From CALSMU01 sp965230225 (lineage in GTDB: Bacteria; Bacteroidota; Bacteroidia; Flavobacteriales_D; Parvicellaceae): a stretch of DNA of 64,000 bases. Location: contig CBDDKM010000009.1 in the NCBI GenBank assembly GCA_965230225.1, positions 124,001 to 188,000 on the forward strand. The letters run 5' to 3'. The notes beneath the pieces are model-generated. The model saw nothing but the letters and a program-made list of their open reading frames with translations. It did not search any database and had not been told where the DNA came from. Each line of letters opens with the position of its first letter. Within the stretch, counting starts at the first letter, position 1. The translations under genes and the position numbers were made by a program. Below are positions 52,217-60,501 of this stretch, one piece after another.

Positions 52217-53452
52217 ATGAAAATGAAAGCAGTTTATTTGATTGTATTCCTTTTAGGAACCATTACCCCCATTTTATCTCAAACCGATTCAGATCGATTG
52301 AAGGTATTCATCGATTGCAATAATTGTGATCAAACCTTTATCAAGCAAGAGCTAACTTATTTGAGTTATGTAAGAGATCGTTTATTGTCCGACGTACACA
52401 TCCAGCTAATTAATCAAGCTACCGGAAGTGGGGGAGAAGAGTATACATTTTTCTTTTACGGACAGGGAGACTTAGAGGGAAATAACGACACTTTAACCAT
52501 GACAACCGATGTTAATAATACTGCGGATGAGGTTCGAAGAAAGCAGATGAAAACCATTCAGTTGGGATTGGTAAGTTACATGGCTAAGAGAGGATATATG
52601 GATCAAATCTCATTGGATTTTGCAGGGGATGATGCAGAAGTGCCGGAACAGGAAGAGGATCCGTGGAACAATTGGGTGTTTGGTGTTAATGCCAATGCCT
52701 GGTTAAATGGAGAGGAGCAATACAAGAACATGAGCTTAAGTGGAGGGTTCAATATTGACCGGGTTACCGAAGATTGGAAAATTCAATCTGGACTGTGGTT
52801 AAATTATAACGAAAGTAAATTCTGGTTCGAAGAGGATTGGGTAATTAGTGAAAAGCGTTCCCAATGGGCGGATGCAAGTGTGGTAAAGAGCCTTACTGAC
52901 CATTTTTCTGCTGGAGTATTTACAGATTTTTACTCATCGCTATTTGATAACTACAAGGTAAACCTGTCTGCCAGTCCAGGTTTTGAATACAATGTATTTC
53001 CTTATTCGGAGTCTACGCAACGCCAAATAAGAGTAACCTACAAAGCAGGAGGTAAGCACAATGTGTATAACGAAGAAACCATTTACCATAAAATGTCGGA
53101 AACATTAATGTACCAATCTTTGGGGATAGCAGCAAAGTTTCAGCAAAAATGGGGGTCGGTATCAGCGTCTGTTGATGGCTCTCATTATTTTCATAATATT
53201 TCCATCAATAAAATCCGATTTTGGATGTCGTTAAACTTGCGTTTATTCAAAGGCTTTACCTGGAGAATATCTGGAAACCTGGCATTAATTCACGATCAGA
53301 TTTCCTTGCCATTAGGAGATGCCAGTGAAGAGGATATACTGCTTCGTCAGCGTCAATTACAAACAGGATACAGGTATTGGGGAAGCACCGGTATTAGTTA
53401 TACATTTGGATCGATTTACAACAGTGTGGTTAACCCAAGATTTGGAAATTAA
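52217..53452 (+). CDS. Outer-membrane beta-barrel protein, unknown family
   Basis: A 411-residue exported protein. Signal peptide MKMKAVYLIVFLLGTITPILSQ. The N-terminal domain (about 25-140) is alpha/beta (LKVFIDCNNCDQTFIKQELTYLS, MAKRGYMDQISLDFAG), then come repeated amphipathic strands ending in aromatic residues (NNWVFGVNANAWLNGE, WKIQSGLWLNYNESKFWFEEDW, FSAGVFTDFYSSLFDNY, RYWGSTGISYTFG), which suggests an outer-membrane beta-barrel of 12 or more strands. The two Cys in CNNC may form a disulfide. The protein ends VNPRFGN, not the typical terminal Phe. I recognise no precise family. Confidence 0.72.
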   Translation: MKMKAVYLIVFLLGTITPILSQTDSDRLKVFIDCNNCDQTFIKQELTYLSYVRDRLLSDVHIQLINQATGSGGEEYTFFFYGQGDLEGNNDTLTMTTDVNNTADEVRRKQMKTIQLGLVSYMAKRGYMDQISLDFAGDDAEVPEQEEDPWNNWVFGVNANAWLNGEEQYKNMSLSGGFNIDRVTEDWKIQSGLWLNYNESKFWFEEDWVISEKRSQWADASVVKSLTDHFSAGVFTDFYSSLFDNYKVNLSASPGFEYNVFPYSESTQRQIRVTYKAGGKHNVYNEETIYHKMSETLMYQSLGIAAKFQQKWGSVSASVDGSHYFHNISINKIRFWMSLNLRLFKGFTWRISGNLALIHDQISLPLGDASEEDILLRQRQLQTGYRYWGSTGISYTFGSIYNSVVNPRFGN

Positions 53453-53961
53453 CTCTTAGACCTTCCTTTTACCGACCAGGTAAATGAAAACTCAGCAACC
53501 ACTTCGCCTGCTTTGTTTTTACCAGTCATAAAGCATTCAATGGTTTCAGGCTCTTTGGTCTCCATAGTACGAAGTACAGCTTCTTTTATTTTTAATCCGT
53601 CAGAACAGGTAAAGGTGGTTATATCAGTAGCTTTCTTGATGAATTCTGCTTTGCAGTTTACTATGATCATGGCTACCGAAGGCTTTTGTTTGTATGTATA
53701 GAGAGTCATTAATGCTCCCGAACTCATTTCTGCAGCCATACCTAATACAGCCCAAAAGGTAGATTGAAATGGATTTTTGTTTCTTCTTTTATACGGCACG
53801 GTTACAGAACATATCTCTTCTGTTAGCTCAGTAACTCGCATACCGGATAGGTAACCCATTGGCAATATTTTGAATAATAGAAGTCTGAATTTTAGCGAGT
53901 TGGTAAAATTCTTCTTGATGAAATCAAGGTTTTGCTGATTAAGTTGAACTTTATTATTCAT
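53449..53961 (-). CDS. DUF4442 hotdog-fold thioesterase-like protein
   Basis: A 170-residue cytoplasmic hotdog protein of the DUF4442/PaaI-related group. Sequence pieces: MGYLSGMRVTELTEEICSVTVPYKRRNKNPFQSTFWAVLGMAAEMSSGALM (in sections; the helix with GMAAEMSSG is the hotdog helix), VNCKAEFIKKATDITTFTC, and AEFSFTWSVKGR. Probably acts on acyl-CoA or acyl-ACP, but no catalytic assignment is possible. It overlaps the convergent barrel gene by 4 nt. Confidence 0.8.
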   Translation of the reverse strand: MNNKVQLNQQNLDFIKKNFTNSLKFRLLLFKILPMGYLSGMRVTELTEEICSVTVPYKRRNKNPFQSTFWAVLGMAAEMSSGALMTLYTYKQKPSVAMIIVNCKAEFIKKATDITTFTCSDGLKIKEAVLRTMETKEPETIECFMTGKNKAGEVVAEFSFTWSVKGRSKS

Positions 53962-54049
53962 TATAGTTTATTTGATGCAAATATTGGAAAAAACATTGCT
54001 TTATAAAAATATGTACTTAATTATTAAATAGGTTCCGTAAATTTACAAG

Positions 54050-55375
54050 ATGCTTTTTGCAATAGTGGATATCGAAACTACGGGAAGTTTTTCTAATGAA
54101 GATGGAATTACTGAAATTGGTGTAGTGATTACAGACGGGGAGAAAGAGGTGGAGCGTTTCGAAACCCTGGTAGATCCACAAAAGCATATACCTCGTTTTA
54201 TTACCGGATTAACAGGTATTACCAACGAAATGGTGGAGAGTGCTCCTACCTTCGAGCAAATTGCGGATAAACTATTTCATTTGTTGGATGGAAAAGTGTT
54301 TGTTGCTCACAATGTCAACTTTGATTTCAAGTTCATTAAATATGCCCTGGAACGATATGGCTATTCTTTTCAGCCGAAACGGTTGTGCACCGTAAGGTTG
54401 AGTAGAAAAATTCTTCCAGGATTACCATCTTACAGTTTAGGGAAACTAACCAGAAGCTTAGGTATTGAGTTAACACAAGCTCACCGGGCCATGGGAGATG
54501 CTTCTGCTACGGCAGAGTTATTTCATCTATTGCACGATAAAGGATTGGATTTTATTATGCATTCCCTAAAAGCCAACTCAAAGGAAGCTACTTTACCAGC
54601 CAATTTGCCTAAAGAGCGATTTGATTTATTGCCTCCTGCTCCTGGAGTGTATTACTTCTACAACGAAAAGGGAAAGGTGATTTACATCGGCAAAGCGAAG
54701 AACTTAAAGAAGAGAGTTTCATCCCATTTTACAGGGAAACCAACAAAGCAAAAAGAGAAATTTGCGAAGGAAATTCACGATGTAACGTTTGAGTTAACCG
54801 GAAGTGAATTAATTGCTGCTCTATTAGAAGATGCAGAAATAAAACAAAACTGGCCGGAGTACAATCGTTCTCAAAAAAGCAGAATCCAGAAATATGGCAT
54901 TTTCGTGTACGATGATCAAAAAGGAATTCCGAGGTTGGGAATTAATAAGGTGAGTAACCAGTTTCCTTTTTTAAAGGCATTTCCATCCATGAGCGAAGCA
55001 AGAAATTGGTTGTTTCAAATGATTGAAGATTTTGGTTTAAATCCTACCTATTGCGGAATGAGTCATTTCGAAACTGAGCAGGTGGACGATGAACAGCATG
55101 TAGCCAGTATGGAAGAGTTCATGGAAGGATTTAACCTTGGTGAATCTTCAAGAGTGCTGATAGGTAGCGGAAGGGATAAGGAAGAAAAGAGCTTTGTTTA
55201 CATCAAAGAAGGAAGCTATAAAGGATATGGTTTTTACGGAATTGATGCAGCTATTTCTACTATAGAAGAGGTGGAGCAATACCTTATTCCACAGCGCGAA
55301 TCTGCCATGGTACGAAGCATTGTAAAGTCAGAATTGCTGAAAGAAAATGCTCATCGATTTATAATCAATCTGTAG
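54050..55375 (+). CDS. Exonuclease (DnaQ-like) fused to GIY-YIG nuclease domain
   Basis: A 441-residue protein. N-terminal DEDDh 3'-5' exonuclease: AIVDIETTGSF (Exo I), FVAHNVNFDFKFIKYAL (Exo II) and QAHRAMGDASATAELF (Exo III with the H and D). Middle: a GIY-YIG domain beginning PGVYYFYNEKGKVIYIGKAKNLKKRVSSHF (about 196-225, in sections), like the UvrC/Cho N terminus. The C-terminal part (about 290-441) is unassigned. The fusion is seen in other Bacteroidota, and resembles the Cho/UvrC family nuclease for repair of bulky lesions. A near -7 box (TAAATTTA, 54038-54045) lies 4 nt before the ATG. Confidence 0.9.
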   Translation: MLFAIVDIETTGSFSNEDGITEIGVVITDGEKEVERFETLVDPQKHIPRFITGLTGITNEMVESAPTFEQIADKLFHLLDGKVFVAHNVNFDFKFIKYALERYGYSFQPKRLCTVRLSRKILPGLPSYSLGKLTRSLGIELTQAHRAMGDASATAELFHLLHDKGLDFIMHSLKANSKEATLPANLPKERFDLLPPAPGVYYFYNEKGKVIYIGKAKNLKKRVSSHFTGKPTKQKEKFAKEIHDVTFELTGSELIAALLEDAEIKQNWPEYNRSQKSRIQKYGIFVYDDQKGIPRLGINKVSNQFPFLKAFPSMSEARNWLFQMIEDFGLNPTYCGMSHFETEQVDDEQHVASMEEFMEGFNLGESSRVLIGSGRDKEEKSFVYIKEGSYKGYGFYGIDAAISTIEEVEQYLIPQRESAMVRSIVKSELLKENAHRFIINL

Positions 55376-56053
55376 TTATTTTGTAGAAGTAGTGTCCGGC
55401 TCAGGAACACCGGCAGTTTGATAGGTTTCCACCCATTGAGGGTCTTCTATATCCTGTAATAATCGGAACATATTTTCTCCATAAAACAAGTCGGTAACGT
55501 AGGTCACCCCATATTGCTGAAGAATTTGTAATTGGGGCCATGTAGGATTAAACTTGGTTCCTGCCCAACCTTTCATTCGCATACCATCTTTTGGTGTACA
55601 TCCTTCAGGGCACATTGGGTTTCTTGCGTATCGAAGAGCCCATAGATGATCCAGTGTAAATAAGTCATTGATATAGCAGGATTCCAGTTCATCAGGATCG
55701 GTAATGGAGTCAATTCGGTACAGACAATCACTCAAATTGTAGTGGTCAAAAAAGTTTTCTCTTCTGGGGTTAGCCCCCGATTGTTGGTGCCCCATAGCTT
55801 GCAGAATGAAGTTAGTTTGGGTAATGTTTCTAACACTTACCACCTTTTCATCCTGAACACCAACTACAGAGAAAGTAACCAGTTGAGAATTATGCGTAGG
55901 ATTGATGCAAAAGGCAAAACGATAATCCACAAAAGTGGCCATCTCTGTGGCTTCTGCAACTGGTTTTAATGGCTGTCCAAAATTGCTGAAAAAGATCCAG
56001 CAGGAAGCTACCAAAACGGTAAAAGTATATCCTATGTCAAACCGGTTTTTCAT
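55376..56053 (-). CDS. Hypothetical membrane-anchored protein
   Basis: A 225-residue protein of no recognised family. N-terminal membrane helix (IGYTFTVLVASCWIFFSNFG, about 7-27), so the rest is probably outside the cytoplasm. The body has several Cys (AFCINPT, SDCLYRID, ESCYIND, PMCPEGC) and the C-terminal end is Thr/Ser-rich. The frame also opens from GTG at 56062; ATG at 56053 is preferred. It abuts the exonuclease gene tail-to-tail with no spacer (55375/55376). No terminator is visible at that junction. Confidence 0.65.
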   Translation of the reverse strand: MKNRFDIGYTFTVLVASCWIFFSNFGQPLKPVAEATEMATFVDYRFAFCINPTHNSQLVTFSVVGVQDEKVVSVRNITQTNFILQAMGHQQSGANPRRENFFDHYNLSDCLYRIDSITDPDELESCYINDLFTLDHLWALRYARNPMCPEGCTPKDGMRMKGWAGTKFNPTWPQLQILQQYGVTYVTDLFYGENMFRLLQDIEDPQWVETYQTAGVPEPDTTSTK

Positions 56054-56148
56054 CTCAAACACAATGTCTGCAACATACTAAGTTACTAAAAATATTTTTA
56101 AGCACTGGTTTATAGGGAGTTATATGACGAATGCTCAAGAGTAAGGGA

Positions 56149-56183
56149 TAAAAAAAGACCAGGGGTCAACTGGTCTTTTTTTG
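56149..56183. terminator. Bidirectional intrinsic terminator
   Basis: Perfect 12-bp stem AAAAAAGACCAG (56151-56162) with CTGGTCTTTTTT (56170-56181), loop of 7 nt. A-run at one end and T-run at the other, so it works in both directions. It lies between a minus-strand gene start (56053) and the 3' end of the folate operon (56320). Confidence 0.88.
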
Positions 56184-56319
56184 GGGGGCTATATATGTTA
56201 CTCACTAGTAGTGGTCTTGTGTCTTAATTTCTATACCGAAGGTAGAAGAGAACAACATAAGTTGTAGATGATAGTTTCCCAACGTGACCATTTGGAAACC
56301 AACGTGAAATAATAGGTGG

Positions 56320-56481
56320 TTATGACCTTTTTCTCTGGATTAGAACAAAGAATACAATCAATGCAAGGGCTATCGAAATACCTAAAAGATAGCTGTTGAG
56401 TAGAAAAATGGATACGAGAATTCCTGGAATACTAAATATGGCGGCAAGGTGAAAGATGCCTTGCAGTTTTTTATCGTTCAT
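56320..56481 (-). CDS. Small membrane protein (53 aa), last gene of the folate-ligase operon
   Basis: Found by reading the frame: 53 residues, MNDKKLQGIFHLAAIFSIPG to start. Two predicted membrane helices (about 9-30 and 32-48, including LLGISIALALIVFFVLI) with basic ends (QRKRS). It starts inside the stop of the cyclo-ligase gene: the 11-nt overlap ATGAACGATAA is a usual translational-coupling arrangement. A bidirectional terminator lies 137 nt downstream. No family recognised. Confidence 0.7.
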   Translation of the reverse strand: MNDKKLQGIFHLAAIFSIPGILVSIFLLNSYLLGISIALALIVFFVLIQRKRS

Positions 56482-57040
56482 ATTTGTAAACTCTGGTTGG
56501 GGTAATTACAAAGTCCAGAGGAATATCATGAGGGTTGGTATCGGTTATTTTTTCGATTGGTTCAAAAAGAGAAACGCCAATCTTAATGCAATCAGGACGG
56601 CATTTTACCAGAAAGCTATCGTAAAGTCCTTTACCGTAACCAACGCGGTTTCCGTCCTGGTCTGTAATGAGTAATGGCACCAATACAATATCGATGTCTT
56701 TTTCGTTGGCTTCTTTTGGGTTTACCGGGGTTGGTATTCCAAATTTATCCACTTCGTATTGAGTTTGTTCATCGATATAGCAATGAGACAATCTAAGTGG
56801 ATTAAAGTGAGTGATAGAAGTGCAAAGAGTAGTATCTTCCTTTAGTAATTTTTTGAGAAGTCCGGAAGTGTTGATTTCGTTAAACTTTTCAATAGAAATG
56901 AAAAGGTGTACCGTTTTATTCGCTGTTTGAAATCGATCTTCAAACTGATTAAAAATAGAATCTGATTGTTGCCTAACTTCTTCTTTAGTTAGCTTTTTTC
57001 TTTTGGCTTTGTATATGTCTCTTAGCTCTTGTTTGAGCAT
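56471..57040 (-). CDS. 5-formyltetrahydrofolate cyclo-ligase
   Basis: A 189-residue ATP-dependent enzyme (MTHFS/YgfA family) that turns 5-formyl-THF into 5,10-methenyl-THF. Motifs: LRDIYKAKRKKLTKEEV (ATP/helix 1), HLFISIEKFNEINTSGLLK, and the signature VLVPLLITDQDGNRVGYGKGLYDSFL (about 115-140, in sections). The cytoplasmic product ends VITPTRVYKYER. The ATG overlaps the upstream stop by one base (TAATG). Neighbours form a small operon with a secreted unknown protein and a tiny membrane protein. Confidence 0.92.
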   Translation of the reverse strand: MLKQELRDIYKAKRKKLTKEEVRQQSDSIFNQFEDRFQTANKTVHLFISIEKFNEINTSGLLKKLLKEDTTLCTSITHFNPLRLSHCYIDEQTQYEVDKFGIPTPVNPKEANEKDIDIVLVPLLITDQDGNRVGYGKGLYDSFLVKCRPDCIKIGVSLFEPIEKITDTNPHDIPLDFVITPTRVYKYER

Positions 57041-57405
57041 TACTTTTTAACCTTTTCGAAGATGTAGTGGGTAATGATCAAAGAGTTTCCTCTTATTGGG
57101 TAAGACTCTTCCAGTTCCCATCCATTCTCTTTCATCTCATTTAGGATTTGAACTACATGATTGTATCCCTCAAACCCTTTGGAAATTAATTCTTCGTTCT
57201 TGTTCTCTCCGGTATAAAGAGTAATTCTGGCTAATCCCTGAGAATCTCTACCCTCCATTGTACGGAATTCATCTTCCATGTTTAATCGAACTTCTAAAAT
57301 AGCCAATTGACCTTTTGGTATTTCTGCAGATAGTTCTGCAACAGATTTTTGAGAAAATGATAGAAGTGGAGTTAAACAAATTAAAAAGATGATAATGCGT
57401 TTCAT
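57040..57405 (-). CDS. Hypothetical secreted protein
   Basis: A 121-residue protein with signal peptide MKRIIIFLICLTPLLSFSQ. The mature part has an alpha/beta pattern (AILEVRLNMEDEFRTM, GFEGYNHVVQILNEMKENGWELEESYPI) and resembles DUF4177-like small proteins: MKENGWELEES fits their NxxGxxGWE(L)V motif. First gene of the folate operon; a -7 box is 22 nt upstream. Function unknown. Confidence 0.7.
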   Translation of the reverse strand: MKRIIIFLICLTPLLSFSQKSVAELSAEIPKGQLAILEVRLNMEDEFRTMEGRDSQGLARITLYTGENKNEELISKGFEGYNHVVQILNEMKENGWELEESYPIRGNSLIITHYIFEKVKK

Positions 57406-57427
57406 TCTGTTCGTTTTGATATTTACG

Positions 57428-57435
57428 CAAAGTTA
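57428..57435 (-). promoter_or_regulatory. -7 promoter box TAACTTTG for the 57405-56320 operon
   Basis: Exact TAnnTTTG match on the minus strand, 22 nt before the ATG at 57405. It overlaps the last codon of the nuclease gene (stop at 57433). Confidence 0.42.
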
Positions 57436-58647
57436 ATCTTCCAGAATTAAAATCGCCTTTTCATTCGAAATATTCATGGTTGGAGTACCATTTTTATCTT
57501 CAATTTTACCAGAAATACATACTTTTTTCCCTTTCAGTTCTTTTTCCGGAAGGTAGCTGAAGTTAGTTCTGGCATTTTTCCAGATGGTCACCGAGAAAAT
57601 TTGGTTAGGAAATTTTTTATCTAGATTTAAAAAAGTAGCTCCTGATTTTTCGCTGTATTTGGTAGATACAACAGTTCCACAAACACAAGATTTGCTTCCA
57701 ATGTTGTACTGTGCCTGTACGGTATTGATTCTTCCCTTGGGTAATTCTGTTGGGTTAAAAGGAACTGCCTCACCTTCTGTGGCACCAGATTGCCAGGCTT
57801 TGATGTCGATGTTTTTTTCCAATTCTTCTGCTCCTGAAATGCCATTAAAGAAATCAATGCCGGTAATGGATTCTACACTGTCTACAGAAACGGCATAGCT
57901 CATAATAGGGTAGTTACAAGTTCCATTAGGAACCAGAAAGCCAATGGCTCTTTTATCTTTCCCTTCTGTATCCATGATTACTTTGTAGAATACTTCAGGA
58001 ATAGAAACTTCATTTTTTCTCCCTTCGTTTTGCATGGTGGGTAGTCCCTCGGTAAGTATTCCTCCAGTTACTACGTATAATTTTTCGTTGTGTTTTAGTA
58101 CATAGTCTCTTATAAGGTTTTCCAGTTCTGCCCATTTTTCGCGATTTAATTCTGGCTTTTGAGGAGCCATATTGGAGTAGAAGTAAGATTCGCTTAACGC
58201 TTTTTGGGACCATCTGAAATCGGCCGAAGGTGCCAGGTGTCCTCTGTCGTAGCCACTGTACCAATAATCTGCTTTAACAGCAGTTCCCGTACTCACCAAT
58301 GGGTCTACTCTAAAATCATTTGTTCTGGAAACATTTCCTGTAGCAATGTCCGGTAAAATAGCGTGCATCACCCATCTCGCTTGCTCGTGTTTTTCGTCGT
58401 ACCCCAAAGAGTATGCGGTATGATGAATCACTTCTACTTTTTCTTTACAGGAAGGGTAACCAACAGAATTAAGGTCAACCTGAATGCTTTTCAATTTGAT
58501 GTCTTCGATAGAAGAACGCAGTTCCTTCGTACGTTGCTGAAGTGAATCCAATTCCTGAATTTTGGCCTCTAACTGTTGCTTGAGATCATCTTGTGCTATA
58601 GTTGAGATAGCAATTATTAGTAGTGAAAAGGAAAAAGCTGATTTCAT
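57433..58647 (-). CDS. Secreted DNA/RNA non-specific endonuclease with C-terminal OB-like domain
   Basis: A 404-residue exported nuclease. Signal peptide MKSAFSFSLLIIAISTIAQ, a short coiled coil (LEAKIQELDSLQQRTKELRSS), then a Serratia-type nuclease domain: SGYDRGHLAPSADFRWS (DRGH, catalytic His), SYFYSNMAPQKPELNREKWAELE (Asn for Mg and conserved E). The C-terminal part (about 305-400) looks like an OB-fold (CVCGTVVSTKYSEKSGATFLNLDKKFP, WKNARTNFSYLPEKELKGKKVCISGKIE in sections), perhaps nucleic-acid binding. No T9SS signal is seen, so it is probably periplasmic. Possible role in DNA scavenging. Confidence 0.92.
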   Translation of the reverse strand: MKSAFSFSLLIIAISTIAQDDLKQQLEAKIQELDSLQQRTKELRSSIEDIKLKSIQVDLNSVGYPSCKEKVEVIHHTAYSLGYDEKHEQARWVMHAILPDIATGNVSRTNDFRVDPLVSTGTAVKADYWYSGYDRGHLAPSADFRWSQKALSESYFYSNMAPQKPELNREKWAELENLIRDYVLKHNEKLYVVTGGILTEGLPTMQNEGRKNEVSIPEVFYKVIMDTEGKDKRAIGFLVPNGTCNYPIMSYAVSVDSVESITGIDFFNGISGAEELEKNIDIKAWQSGATEGEAVPFNPTELPKGRINTVQAQYNIGSKSCVCGTVVSTKYSEKSGATFLNLDKKFPNQIFSVTIWKNARTNFSYLPEKELKGKKVCISGKIEDKNGTPTMNISNEKAILILED

Positions 58648-58675
58648 TAGAAATGGTCAGAAATGGTGATTTTGT

Positions 58676-58683
58676 TACTTTTG
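58676..58683 (+). promoter_or_regulatory. -7 promoter box TACTTTTG for the lipoprotein-M28 operon
   Basis: Exact TAnnTTTG match 28 nt before the ATG at 58712. Confidence 0.42.
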
Positions 58684-58711
58684 TGATGTCCTGTAAAATT
58701 AATGAATTTAA

Positions 58712-59116
58712 ATGATCCGGTTTTTAACTTTAAGTATCCTTTGTATGATGTTTGTTGCTTGTTCTAACGAAACGGAGCAAAAATTGCACGGTAATTGGAT
58801 ATTATCGGATATATCTACCCTAGAGTCGGTAGACAAATTTAACCTTGGAGTGCAAGAAGTGTATATTAACCTTCTGGAAGAAGAGAACACATTGGAAATG
58901 AACTGGTATAAAGCGGATGAGAAAGGATTTTCGGAGGTGAAGGGAAGCTGGAGTTTAAATCAGCATGGAGTAGAAGATAGAGTAGGGGATTTATTTTTGA
59001 ATTACCAGGATAGTTTGCACGAAACACTACAGATTATTGCTTTGGATGATGAGCAATTGACTGTTACATTTGGAACCGGGAAACAACAACTCATATTTAT
59101 AAAAACTCACCACTAA
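58712..59116 (+). CDS. Lipocalin-like lipoprotein
   Basis: A 134-residue lipoprotein with signal peptide MIRFLTLSILCMMFVAC and lipobox FVAC. Mature beta-rich domain: LHGNWILSDISTLESV, LEMNWYKADEKGFSEVKGSWSLNQHG, ETLQIIALDDEQLTVTFGTGKQQLIFIK; the GxW near the start and the final strand are lipocalin-like. Ligand unknown. Its stop overlaps the next ATG by one base (TAATG), so it is co-translated with the M28 peptidase. Confidence 0.72.
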   Translation: MIRFLTLSILCMMFVACSNETEQKLHGNWILSDISTLESVDKFNLGVQEVYINLLEEENTLEMNWYKADEKGFSEVKGSWSLNQHGVEDRVGDLFLNYQDSLHETLQIIALDDEQLTVTFGTGKQQLIFIKTHH

Positions 59117-60492
59117 TGAAGAAACTAGCTATTCTACTTTTATTGTCCCCTGTATTGGCATCTGCTCAAGATTTTAAGACCGATTCTACAATGGTTAACA
59201 AGATCTTTAACGAGGCACTTTCTAATGGAGAGAGTTATCAGAACCTTAGAAGCCTTTGTAAAGGAGTGGGGCACCGTTTAAGTGGTTCTGATGCTTCTTA
59301 CAAAGCCATTAACTGGGGAAAAAGAACGCTGGAGATGTATGAGCCGGATAGTGTTTACTTACAGGATATTATGGTGCCTCATTGGGTGAGAGGTGATATC
59401 GAAAGATTAGATTTTTCCAGTACTCAAAATAAATTATATCAGGCACATTGCTCTGCTTACGGAGGTTCTGTTGGAACCAATGGGGTGTTAAAAGCCAACG
59501 TGGTTGAGGTACACTCGTGGGATGAGTTAGATGCCTTGGGAGAAGAGAAACTTAAGGATAAGGTGGTGTTTTACAACCGACCGATGAACCCAATTAGAAT
59601 TGTTACTTTCCATGCTTATGGAGGTTGTGTGGATCAACGTTATTGGGGAGCAGTAAGAGCTGCTAAATACGGAGCTAAAGGGGTGTTAGTAAGGTCAATG
59701 ACCCTCAAGAAAGATTTAAACCCTCATACGGGTTCTATGACATACGAAGGAGCGAAGTACAAGATTCCTTCTGTTGCCATTAGTACGGTGGATGCTCATA
59801 ATTTGAGCGAAATGCTCAAGCAGGACCCGAATACGGAGATCAGAATGAAACTGGAGTGCGAGACTCGCCCGGATACATTGTCTCACAACGTGATTGCGGA
59901 AATTAAAGGTTCTGAATATCCAGAGAAAGTGATTCTTGTTGGAGGGCATTTGGATTCTTGGGATGTTGGAGAAGGAGCACACGATGATGGAGCAGGGATT
60001 GTTCAGAGCATTGAAGTAATTCGATTATTTAAGGAATTGGGAATTCAACCTAAACACACCATTAGATGTGTGTTATACATGAACGAAGAAAACGGAAACC
60101 GAGGAGGTAAGACTTATGCAGATTTGGTGAAGAAATCAGGCGAAGAACACATTTTTGCGGTAGAGACAGATAGAGGAGGTTTTTCTCCTAAAGGATTTAC
60201 CATAGATGGTACTGACGAGCAAATTGAGTCATTACAACAATTTATGCCTGTTCTGGAGCCATACGATCTGTTCTTCATCAAGAAAGGATATGGAGGAGTA
60301 GATATTGGGCCTTTAAAAGAAGATGAAAAAAGTAATATCTGTTTGGCAGGTTTAGTACCGGACTCTCAACGTTATTTTGATTTCCATCACGCACCAAGCG
60401 ATGTGTTTGAAAACGTTAACCAAAGGGAGTTAGAGTTAGGAGCTGCTTCGTTGGCTTCTCTGATTTACCTGGTGGATATGTATTGGGAATAG
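59116..60492 (+). CDS. Secreted M28-family metallopeptidase
   Basis: A 458-residue zinc peptidase of the M28 aminopeptidase/carboxypeptidase Q group. Signal peptide MKKLAILLLLSPVLASAQ, then an N-terminal region with a PA-like insert (GVLVRSMTLKKDLNPHTG). Zinc ligands and catalytic residues: VGGHLDSWDVGEGAHDDGAGIV (His, Asp), YMNEENGNRGG (catalytic Glu), VETDRGGFSPKGF (Asp) and FHHAPSDVFENV (His). No T9SS signal at the C terminus. Probably periplasmic. Co-transcribed with a lipoprotein. It likely degrades peptides for nutrition. Confidence 0.92.
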   Translation: MKKLAILLLLSPVLASAQDFKTDSTMVNKIFNEALSNGESYQNLRSLCKGVGHRLSGSDASYKAINWGKRTLEMYEPDSVYLQDIMVPHWVRGDIERLDFSSTQNKLYQAHCSAYGGSVGTNGVLKANVVEVHSWDELDALGEEKLKDKVVFYNRPMNPIRIVTFHAYGGCVDQRYWGAVRAAKYGAKGVLVRSMTLKKDLNPHTGSMTYEGAKYKIPSVAISTVDAHNLSEMLKQDPNTEIRMKLECETRPDTLSHNVIAEIKGSEYPEKVILVGGHLDSWDVGEGAHDDGAGIVQSIEVIRLFKELGIQPKHTIRCVLYMNEENGNRGGKTYADLVKKSGEEHIFAVETDRGGFSPKGFTIDGTDEQIESLQQFMPVLEPYDLFFIKKGYGGVDIGPLKEDEKSNICLAGLVPDSQRYFDFHHAPSDVFENVNQRELELGAASLASLIYLVDMYWE

Positions 60493-60501
60493 TTAGTTCC
60501 T

